From: Candidatus Mnemosynella bozhongmuii
GTDB lineage: Archaea; Halobacteriota; Archaeoglobi; Mnemosynellales; Mnemosynellaceae
Assembly: GCA_014361165.1 (NCBI GenBank)
Contig: JACIWD010000073.1
Coordinates: 1-12,629 of the forward strand
DNA length: 12,629 nucleotides
Reading direction: 5' to 3'
Position numbers and translations under genes: made by a program. Below are positions 7,508 through 12,251 of this stretch, one piece after another (position 1 is the stretch's first letter; each line of letters opens with the position of its first letter). The notes beneath the pieces were generated by a model, which searched no databases, was not told where the DNA came from, and saw only the letters and a program-made list of their open reading frames with translations.

Positions 7508-8117
7508 ACAGCTCCACCTCGAAGTCCTCCACCACGTATCTGAACTCGTCCTCTCTTCCCCAGATTTTCATGAGCTCTCTGGTCAGAAGCCAGTAAACAA
7601 GAGCGAGAGCTTTCCTTCCCTTGTTGTTCGTTGGTATTGCAAGATCAACATTTGCAAGAGAGTTGTTGCTGTCGCACAGAGCAACAACGGGTATCCCTAT
7701 TTCAACAGCTTCGTGAACGGCCTGAGAATCTCCTATCGGATCGGTGGCAAGAAGGACATCTGGCTCGACATAATACGGAAGCGATGGATTCGTGAGAGTT
7801 CCGGGAACGAATCTTCCCGTTATTGCCTTGGCTCCGATCGTCTTTGCGAACATCATGGCTGGTTTCTGACCGTACTGGCGGGCTGAAACTGCGAGAATTT
7901 TATCTGGTTCGTATCTTGAGAGAAACTTGGAGGCAATCCTTATCCTCGCATCCGTGGAATAAATGTCGAGAATGTAAAGTCCGTCGTTCCTCACTCTGTA
8001 AATGAATTTCAGCATATCCTTTGTCTTCTGCTGCGTCCCTATGTGCACTCCTGCTGCCAGATACTCCTCCACTGGAACGAGAAGCTGAATTTCGGATTTT
8101 CCTTCATCATATTCCAC
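7506..8117 (-). CDS. rpsB: 30S ribosomal protein uS2
   Basis: Small-subunit ribosomal protein of the S2/SA family, binding the back of the 30S head-body junction. Seen: EYLAAGVHIGTQQKT near the N-terminus (the S2 helical signature with GVHIGT), then AVSARQYGQKPA, RFVPGTLTNP, DVLLATDPIGDSQAVHEA and the ALCDSNN block, all typical of archaeal S2. 203 aa, normal for archaea. It starts with GTG. The site GGGGTGAT, built from the last enolase codons and its TGA stop, is seven bases before that GTG and decides it. The intergenic gap to eno is only 6 nt, and the enolase-uS2 pairing is common in euryarchaeal ribosomal operons. Confidence 0.96.
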   Translation of the reverse strand: MEYDEGKSEIQLLVPVEEYLAAGVHIGTQQKTKDMLKFIYRVRNDGLYILDIYSTDARIRIASKFLSRYEPDKILAVSARQYGQKPAMMFAKTIGAKAITGRFVPGTLTNPSLPYYVEPDVLLATDPIGDSQAVHEAVEIGIPVVALCDSNNSLANVDLAIPTNNKGRKALALVYWLLTRELMKIWGREDEFRYVVEDFEVEL

Positions 8118-8122
8118 TCGAA

Positions 8123-8130
8123 ATCACCCC
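8123..8130 (-). promoter_or_regulatory. Ribosome-binding site of rpsB (GGGGTGAT) overlapping eno stop
   Basis: Built from the last Lys/Gly codons and TGA stop of enolase plus one base. It is 5 nt before the GTG at 8117 and justifies the non-ATG start of uS2. Confidence 0.7.
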
Positions 8131-9350
8131 TTTCTTAGAGATGCCATTTTCGGGCTCACAAGCTCTTCCTCAATCCTTATGAGTTCGTTCAGCTTTGCTA
8201 TTCTCTCCCCTCCGACAACTCCTGTTTTTATTATCGGAAGTTCGAGAGCGACTGCGAGATGCGCTATTGTGTTATCCGTTGTCTCTCCCGAGCGATGAGA
8301 GATGACACATGTGTATCCGTGCTCCCTTGCAAGGGAGACAGCTCTGAAAGTATCGGTAAGAGTTCCTATCTGGTTTGGCTTTATGAGAACAGCATTTCCG
8401 GCTTTGAGCTCAATACCCTTTCTTATTCTCTCCACATTAGTCACAAAAAGGTCATCACCGCATATGAGCGCTTTGACCGAAGAGGTCAGCTCTGCAAAGC
8501 TTTCGAAATCCTCCTCATGGAACGGATCCTCAACATAGTAAAGCTGATATCTGTCTATCATCTCTCCGATGAAGGATAGCTGCTCCTCCGGAGACCTCCT
8601 GACATCTTTATAAACATAATTCTCTCCGTCCCACAGCTCGGAAGCCGCGACATCAACACCAAATCTTATTTCAAATCCGAGTTCATCCGAGACCTCTTCA
8701 GTTGCTCTTTTCATTATCTCGAATGCCTTCTCATCAGATATCTGCGGAGCCCATGCCCCCTCATCGCCCTTTCCGCAGAAGATGCCCTCTGAGGAGAGAA
8801 TGCTCTTTACTTTCTTGTGAACCGCAGCATTTGCGAAAACAGCATCGAGAACAGAAGAGGCGCCAACAGGAATTGAGAGAAACTCCTGAATGGATGTTGC
8901 GCCCTCTGCATGAGCTCCTCCGCCTATCACATTTCCGAGAGGATAGGGAAGAGATGACGAGAACGGAGTGCCGAGATATCTGTAAAGAGGAATCTGAAGA
9001 GAGTTTGCAGCTGCTTTCGCAACCGCCATCGAAATCGCAATTGCAGTATTTCCACCAATCTGGGAGAAATTCTCGGTTCCATCAACCTCTCTTAAAACCT
9101 CATCCACATACTCCTGTTCGAAAACGCATATTCCTATGAGTTCGGAAATGAGTTTTTCTTCAGCTTTCTCGATAGCCTCATCAACCGGGATAACTTTGGC
9201 TTCATACTTTCCCGTGCTCGCTCCGCTCGGAGCGGCTGCAATCCCTTTCACTCCATCTTCAGTTATGACCTCGGCTTCAATAGTTGGATTTCCACGGCTA
9301 TCGAGAATCTTTCTGAGATAAACATCCTCTATATAACAGCCTTCTCTCAT
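8124..9350 (-). CDS. eno: Enolase (phosphopyruvate hydratase)
   Basis: Interconverts 2-phosphoglycerate and phosphoenolpyruvate in glycolysis and gluconeogenesis; Mg-dependent, cytosolic. From the preferred ATG (408 aa): RKILDSRGNPT (13-23), SGASTGKYEA (42-51), GGGAHA (143-148), GDEGAWAP (195-202) with catalytic Glu197, metal ligands Asp233, Glu274 (YYVEDPF) and Asp299 (CGDDLF), catalytic Lys324 (LIKPNQIGT), SHRSGETTDN (351-360), and the C-terminal KTGVVGGER block. All active-site residues are present, so it should be functional. A GTG at 9359 would give 411 aa, but that codon lies inside the AGGTGA ribosome-binding site. The ATG at 9350 is properly spaced from it and is preferred. It sits 5 nt after rpoK and 6 nt before rpsB, inside a ribosomal/RNA polymerase operon, which links central carbon flux to growth-rate genes. 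Confidence 0.96.
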   Translation of the reverse strand: MREGCYIEDVYLRKILDSRGNPTIEAEVITEDGVKGIAAAPSGASTGKYEAKVIPVDEAIEKAEEKLISELIGICVFEQEYVDEVLREVDGTENFSQIGGNTAIAISMAVAKAAANSLQIPLYRYLGTPFSSSLPYPLGNVIGGGAHAEGATSIQEFLSIPVGASSVLDAVFANAAVHKKVKSILSSEGIFCGKGDEGAWAPQISDEKAFEIMKRATEEVSDELGFEIRFGVDVAASELWDGENYVYKDVRRSPEEQLSFIGEMIDRYQLYYVEDPFHEEDFESFAELTSSVKALICGDDLFVTNVERIRKGIELKAGNAVLIKPNQIGTLTDTFRAVSLAREHGYTCVISHRSGETTDNTIAHLAVALELPIIKTGVVGGERIAKLNELIRIEEELVSPKMASLRKG

Positions 9351-9355
9351 TCTTC

Positions 9356-9361
9356 TCACCT
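9356..9361 (-). promoter_or_regulatory. AGGTGA: last codon and stop of rpoK serving as eno ribosome-binding site
   Basis: The minus strand reads AGG (terminal Arg of RpoK) followed by TGA stop. This site lies 5 nt before ATG 9350 of eno. The GTG contained in it (9359-9357) is in frame with enolase but cannot act as both ribosome-binding core and start, so the shorter enolase is chosen. Confidence 0.75.
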
Positions 9362-9571
9362 GACTTTTCTCTTAACCGTTATCGGTATTAAACCTCTCCT
9401 GAATTCTTCAAGAGCAATCTGAAGCGGGTCTCCCTTCACATCTATAAACACGGGAGCCCCCATTGTTATTTGAAGGGCTCTTGCACCGATAATCCTCGCC
9501 TTTTCGAACCTTGTGTACCGGTTGAGCCTCTCATAAATAACGTTAATTCTCGGCTCCGGTCTCTTTTCCAA
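9356..9571 (-). CDS. rpoK: RNA polymerase subunit Rpo6 (RpoK, RPB6/omega homologue)
   Basis: Small assembly subunit of archaeal RNA polymerase, homologous to eukaryotic RPB6 and bacterial omega. 71 aa. The conserved RPB6 core is plain: YERLNRYTRFEKARIIGARA (13-32), LQITMGAPVFID, then the C-terminal LEEFRRGLIPITVKRK. The charged N-terminal tail is short, as is usual in archaea. It starts with TTG, and no ATG or GTG is available in frame close to the conserved core. GAGGGTGAT ends 3 nt before the TTG, which supports it, though the rare start codon suggests modest initiation. The last codon AGG and the stop TGA together make the enolase ribosome-binding site. The 37-nt leader separates it from tRNA-Pro, so its mRNA 5' end may be created by tRNA 3' processing. 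Confidence 0.93.
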   Translation of the reverse strand: MEKRPEPRINVIYERLNRYTRFEKARIIGARALQITMGAPVFIDVKGDPLQIALEEFRRGLIPITVKRKVR

Positions 9572-9574
9572 TCC

Positions 9575-9583
9575 ATCACCCTC
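9575..9583 (-). promoter_or_regulatory. Ribosome-binding site of rpoK (GAGGGTGAT)
   Basis: On the minus strand this reads GAGGGTGAT, close to the archaeal consensus AGGAGGTGATC, and ends 3 nt before the TTG start. It is the main support for a TTG start. The GGGT part could pair with ACCC in the same short leader (9604-9607), which is a possible weak masking hairpin (inference). Confidence 0.55.
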
Positions 9584-9600
9584 TTTTATTAAATTTAAAT
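9584..9600 (-). promoter_or_regulatory. AT-rich element in rpoK leader: possible TATA box or tRNA trailer/terminator
   Basis: On the minus strand the segment reads ATTTAAATTTAATAAAA, the only long pure-AT run in the window. It resembles an archaeal TATA box (TTTAAAT). A start site about 25 nt downstream would fall on or next to the rpoK TTG, giving a nearly leaderless transcript. A clear purine-rich BRE is not visible: the bases just upstream are a C run. It could equally be a weak T-rich termination or pausing element behind the tRNA, or simply unconstrained spacer. Confidence 0.3.
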
Positions 9601-9608
9601 GGGGGTTA

Positions 9609-9682
9609 TGGGGTCGCTGAGATTTGAACTCAGGTCCCGGCGTCCCGAACGCCGGAGGATATCCAAGCTACCCCACGACCCC
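9609..9682 (-). tRNA. tRNA-Pro (anticodon CGG)
   Basis: Full cloverleaf read on the minus strand, 74 nt including discriminator A (9609). Acceptor GGGGTCG pairs with CGACCCC in 7 of 7. D arm GGGT/TCCT has a T-T mismatch, and its loop holds G18-G19 and A21. Anticodon stem CGGCG/CGCCG is perfect, with loop TTCGGGA giving anticodon CGG (9645-9647), which decodes CCG proline. The variable loop is 4 nt. T arm CTGAG/CTCAG carries loop TTCAAAT. No intron is present and CCA is not encoded (TAA follows the discriminator), so CCA must be added. It begins 3 nt after the rpoN stop and lies inside the operon on the same strand, so it is almost certainly cut out of a polycistronic RNA by RNase P and tRNase Z. 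Confidence 0.97.
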
Positions 9683-9685
9683 AAC

Positions 9686-9874
9686 CTAATCATATCTCGA
9701 AACCAGATCTATCAGATCAACATGAGTTAGAAGCATGCGGCGGCAGCAGTAGCGCGTCACTCCGAGATCGTCGAGGACCTTTCCGGGAGGTTCGCTCTCG
9801 ATTCTCTTCGAGAACTCCTCCCAGAGGTCTCCTATCACCTTTCCACAGGTGAAACATCTGACCGGAATCATCAT
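9686..9874 (-). CDS. rpoN: RNA polymerase subunit Rpo10 (RpoN, RPB10 homologue)
   Basis: Small zinc-binding platform subunit of archaeal RNA polymerase (RPB10 family) that works with Rpo3 and Rpo11 in enzyme assembly; not the bacterial sigma-54 of the same name. 62 aa, normal length. Seen: MIPVRCFTCGKVIGDLWEEF at the N-terminus with Cys7 and Cys10, and RYCCRRML with adjacent Cys43-Cys44, which together give the atypical CX2C...CC zinc site of the family. A longer reading frame opens at 9928, but its 18 extra residues overlap the C-terminus of uS9 and do not belong to the family. AGGTGA (end of rpsI plus its stop) 7 nt before ATG 9874 sets the start; a second ATG follows immediately at 9871. 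Confidence 0.96.
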   Translation of the reverse strand: MMIPVRCFTCGKVIGDLWEEFSKRIESEPPGKVLDDLGVTRYCCRRMLLTHVDLIDLVSRYD

Positions 9875-9881
9875 CTTAAGC

Positions 9882-9887
9882 TCACCT
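9882..9887 (-). promoter_or_regulatory. AGGTGA: last codon and stop of rpsI serving as rpoN ribosome-binding site
   Basis: The minus strand reads AGG TGA, where AGG is the terminal arginine of uS9 and TGA its stop. The same six bases match the anti-Shine-Dalgarno complement and lie 7 nt before the rpoN ATG. This placement also rules out the longer rpoN frame that opens upstream of it. Confidence 0.8.
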
Positions 9888-10280
9888 GTATGACTTCTGT
9901 CTTCTGGCTCTTGCTCCTCTTCCTCCAAACTTCTTCGGCTCTTTATATCTTATGTCATTCACAAGCAGAGTTCTGTCATACTTCAGATATGCATCTCTTA
10001 GAGCCTCATCCTTCGTGAATTCAACGAGGGCTCTCGCTATCGCTGTTCTGGCTGCCTCTGCCTGAGCCATGAAGCCCCCACCACTGACCTTTACATCTAT
10101 GTCAAGAGAATCAAGAATTTCCGATGCGAAGACGAGAGCTTCCTCAATCTTCAACCTCGCAAGTTCTGGCTGATAAATTTCAAGAGGAATCTTGTTGATC
10201 CTGACTCTTCCCTTCCCCTCTCTCACAACCGCTCTCGCAATTGCGGTCTTTCTCTTTCCGCTTGCAACAACAACCTTCAT
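9882..10280 (-). CDS. rpsI: 30S ribosomal protein uS9
   Basis: Small-subunit head protein whose C-terminal tail reaches the P-site tRNA anticodon loop. 132 aa, normal for archaea. Seen: N-terminal VVVASGKRKTAIARAVV, the central GGGFMAQAEAARTAIARAL block (the S9 signature), DPxx-like LLVNDIRYKEPKKFG, and the universal basic tail GARARRQKSYR ending in arginine. The ATG follows uL13 after 6 nt; a GGTGTGATG stretch at the end of rplM, including its stop, is the likely ribosome-binding site. The uL13-uS9 pairing is universal in archaea and bacteria. Confidence 0.97.
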   Translation of the reverse strand: MKVVVASGKRKTAIARAVVREGKGRVRINKIPLEIYQPELARLKIEEALVFASEILDSLDIDVKVSGGGFMAQAEAARTAIARALVEFTKDEALRDAYLKYDRTLLVNDIRYKEPKKFGGRGARARRQKSYR

Positions 10281-10286
10281 AACGCA

Positions 10287-10706
10287 TCACACCTTTGCTC
10301 CGAGCATTCTGCTTATCTCACCGAGAACGACATATTTGGGAACCTCAAGCTTTGAAACATGAATCTCCGGAATCGTGATCTTTTCAGCCTTTTCAAATTC
10401 TTCAGGAACTCCTATATAAACTTTCAACCGTGAGAGAGCCTCCCTTCCTTTCGCCTTTTTATAGGGTAGCATCCCTCTGACTGTTCTCTTAACTATTCTG
10501 TCCGGCATTCTCGGATAATAAGGTCCTTTCTCCTTGGAACCTCTCTCCCTCTTTTCCCTGAACTTCTCCAGAACCATCTGTCTGTCTCCGCTCACAACAC
10601 ACTTCTCCGCATTGACTATGACTATCTGCTCTCCCTTCAAAAGCTCTTTCGCAACTATGCTTGCAAGTCTTCCGAGAATGAGCCCATCTGCATCTATAAC
10701 CTTCAT
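10287..10706 (-). CDS. rplM: 50S ribosomal protein uL13
   Basis: Early-assembling large-subunit protein. Seen: N-terminal KVIDADGLILGRLAS, VVNAEK-like IVIVNAEKCVVSG, the PYYPRMPDRIVKRTVRGMLP block (typical L13 core with RxxRGMLP), KGREAL, and LKVYIGVP. The C-terminal tail lacks the extra helices of eukaryotic L13a. 139 aa from ATG 10706; the adjacent ATG at 10709 would add one residue. AGGTGA from the end of the eL18 gene ends 4 nt before 10706 but only 1 nt before 10709, so the second ATG is mildly preferred. It forms the conserved eL18-uL13-uS9 trio with its neighbours. Confidence 0.96.
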   Translation of the reverse strand: MKVIDADGLILGRLASIVAKELLKGEQIVIVNAEKCVVSGDRQMVLEKFREKRERGSKEKGPYYPRMPDRIVKRTVRGMLPYKKAKGREALSRLKVYIGVPEEFEKAEKITIPEIHVSKLEVPKYVVLGEISRMLGAKV

Positions 10707-10710
10707 CATC

Positions 10711-10716
10711 TCACCT
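10711..10716 (-). promoter_or_regulatory. AGGTGA: last codon and stop of the eL18 gene serving as rplM ribosome-binding site
   Basis: The minus strand reads AGG (terminal Arg of eL18) plus TGA stop, followed by one base and two tandem ATG codons of rplM. It is the third occurrence in this window of a terminal Arg-AGG codon joined to TGA to form a Shine-Dalgarno site. Confidence 0.75.
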
Positions 10717-11073
10717 CATTATTCTGATTCCGGTTCCCTCTGGATTCTCCTCCATGAGCTCCTCAATCCTTATGCACCTTCCTCCGGCTTCCCTGATTTT
10801 CTTCCTCGCACTCTCGCTGAAGCTCAGAGCGGCAACCGTGACAGGGAAATCTATCTCACCGCTTCCCAGAAGCTTTCCGGGAATCAGCACTGTTTCTCCT
10901 TCCGAGGCATATCTGGCAATCTTCCCGACATTAACCTCTGCATAGTTTCTCGAGGGACCCTCAAGTCTTTCCGCAATATCCTTCCAGATTTTTGCCCCGG
11001 TCTCATGCGACCTTCTTCTCAGTGCTCTGATAAGCGAAATTAATCTCGGATTTGTCTTCCTGATTCTCCTCAT
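10711..11073 (-). CDS. rpl18e: 50S ribosomal protein eL18 (L18e)
   Basis: Large-subunit protein found only in archaea and eukaryotes, with a uL15-like fold. 120 aa from the preferred start. Seen: basic N-terminus RRIRKTNPRLISLIRALRRR, WKDIAERLEGPSRNYAEVN (the family signature around GPSRNYAEVN), the GETVLIPGKLLGSGEIDFPV core, and a VAALSFSESARKKI helix. A GTG at 11076 precedes ATG 11073. The GAGGG site in the rpoD 3' end is better spaced for the ATG, which overlaps the rpoD stop as TGATG. Its presence is a strong marker that the window is archaeal. Confidence 0.96.
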   Translation of the reverse strand: MRRIRKTNPRLISLIRALRRRSHETGAKIWKDIAERLEGPSRNYAEVNVGKIARYASEGETVLIPGKLLGSGEIDFPVTVAALSFSESARKKIREAGGRCIRIEELMEENPEGTGIRIMR

Positions 11074-11861
11074 CACAATCCCTCTAATATCTTGGTGAGT
11101 TCTTCAACCTTGTCCTTCAGAATATTCACGGCTTCAACAACCATCTCATCGGTTTTCATCGAGCCATCCGACTCAAACTGAAAGACAAATTTTGATTCAT
11201 CGAACTCAAGTTTCAGAGCCTCCCTCTCACAGGAATCAACGCAGAGCTTGCACATGGTGCAGTCCGCAGGATTGAACAGCTCAATTTTCCCTCCAGACTC
11301 TCTGAGAACTCCCCTGGGACACGCCTCTATGCATCTCTCGCAGAGATTGCACTCCTGAGAGACGCTGATTCTGGGAAGATTCTTGTATCCGCACGCCACC
11401 GCACACTGCCATTTCGCATGCTTTTTACCTGTTCCGAGCCTTGCTATTGCCTCAAGCCTTATCCTCTGTCCTTCTTTTAGCTTCACTATGGGAATCTTCG
11501 GGCTCACGATTTTAACCTCTGGATCAGAGGATTTCAGATCTCCCGAATAAACGGTCTTCGGACCAACTTCATCGAGAGTGAAGATGACCTGGCAGAGAGA
11601 GCAACCCTTCCCGCCACATCTGCACTCTTCCGGGAAATAATAAACTCTGATGTCAGCCTTTATTGGAATGAGAGCCATTCTGAGAGCTATCTGCTCATCG
11701 TAGAGTGCAGACGTGTTCTCATAGATTATGAGTTCATCTATTGCCATCTTGGGAATCTCTGAAATGAGAACTCTCCTCAGGGCATTTGCCATTGCCGGAG
11801 TTACACCTGAGAGAAGAAATCTCATTCTGTTATCTGAACGCTCTATGATTTCGACTTCCAT
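11073..11861 (-). CDS. rpoD: RNA polymerase subunit Rpo3 (RpoD, RPB3/alpha-like) with two 4Fe-4S motifs
   Basis: Assembly subunit of archaeal RNA polymerase, homologous to RPB3 and bacterial alpha; it pairs with Rpo11 and contacts Rpo10. 262 aa. Seen: alpha-like N-terminus with ALRRVLISEIPKMAIDELII (27-46); a CxCx4CxxC loop (Cys80, 82, 87, 90) matching the RPB3 zinc loop; then an inserted ferredoxin-like domain with two complete CxxCxxCxxxC motifs (Cys171, 174, 177, 181 and Cys201, 204, 207, 211), expected to bind two 4Fe-4S clusters. Cys153 and Cys157 form another pair nearby. The C-terminus returns to the dimerisation domain, ending in a leucine-rich helix. The bacterial sigma-70 gene of the same name is unrelated. 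The ATG directly follows the uS11 stop (TAAATG). A redox or oxygen-sensing assembly role is proposed for such clusters in archaea (family knowledge). Confidence 0.96.
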   Translation of the reverse strand: MEVEIIERSDNRMRFLLSGVTPAMANALRRVLISEIPKMAIDELIIYENTSALYDEQIALRMALIPIKADIRVYYFPEECRCGGKGCSLCQVIFTLDEVGPKTVYSGDLKSSDPEVKIVSPKIPIVKLKEGQRIRLEAIARLGTGKKHAKWQCAVACGYKNLPRISVSQECNLCERCIEACPRGVLRESGGKIELFNPADCTMCKLCVDSCEREALKLEFDESKFVFQFESDGSMKTDEMVVEAVNILKDKVEELTKILEGL

Positions 11862-12251
11862 TTACACTCTCCTTCCTCTCTTACCGCCTTTCGGTCTTGT
11901 TCCATCATGCGGAATTGGAGTGACATCCTCTATTCTGCCAATTCTGAGACCGGCTCTTGCAAGAGCTCTGATTGCAGCCTGTGCTCCCGGTCCGGGAGTT
12001 TTCTGCTTGTTTCCTCCCGGAGCTCTAACCTTTATGTGAACTCCAACAATACCCTTTTCCTTTGCTATTTCAGCCACCTGAAGCGCCATCTGCATCGCGG
12101 TATACGGAGAGCTCTCATCTCTGTCCGCCTTCACAATTCTTCCACCGGAAGACCTCGCTATGGTCTCCGCTCCGGTAATGTCGGTGATTGTTATTATCGT
12201 GTTGTTGAAGGAAGCATATATGTGAGCTATTCCCCATTTCCCATCACTCAT
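11862..12251 (-). CDS. rpsK: 30S ribosomal protein uS11
   Basis: Small-subunit platform protein next to the mRNA exit/Shine-Dalgarno helix. 129 aa from the preferred ATG. Seen: WGIAHIYASFNNTIITITD (the N-terminal S11 block), SGGRIVKADRDESSPYTAMQ, VHIKVRAPGGNKQKTPGPGA, ALARAGLRIGRIEDVTPIPH and the basic tail DGTRPKGGKRGRRV, all classic archaeal S11. A GTG at 12260 is in frame but lies within the AGGTGAT ribosome-binding site. ATG 12251 is correctly spaced from that site and is chosen. The gene overlaps the uS4 stop by 8 nt and abuts rpoD with no gap, so translation across all three is likely coupled. Confidence 0.96.
   Translation of the reverse strand: MSDGKWGIAHIYASFNNTIITITDITGAETIARSSGGRIVKADRDESSPYTAMQMALQVAEIAKEKGIVGVHIKVRAPGGNKQKTPGPGAQAAIRALARAGLRIGRIEDVTPIPHDGTRPKGGKRGRRV

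Noticed and set aside
9642..9650. Reading the anticodon as TCG (Arg) by shifting the anticodon stem one base
   Set aside because: The shifted fold gives a 9-nt loop or a mis-set stem. The 5-bp CGGCG/CGCCG stem with a 7-nt TTCGGGA loop and U33 is clean and gives CGG for proline.
9875..9928. N-terminal extension of rpoN (18 residues, acidic)
   Set aside because: It overlaps the end of uS9 in another frame, has no counterpart in the RPB10 family, and lies upstream of a well-placed ribosome-binding site for ATG 9874.
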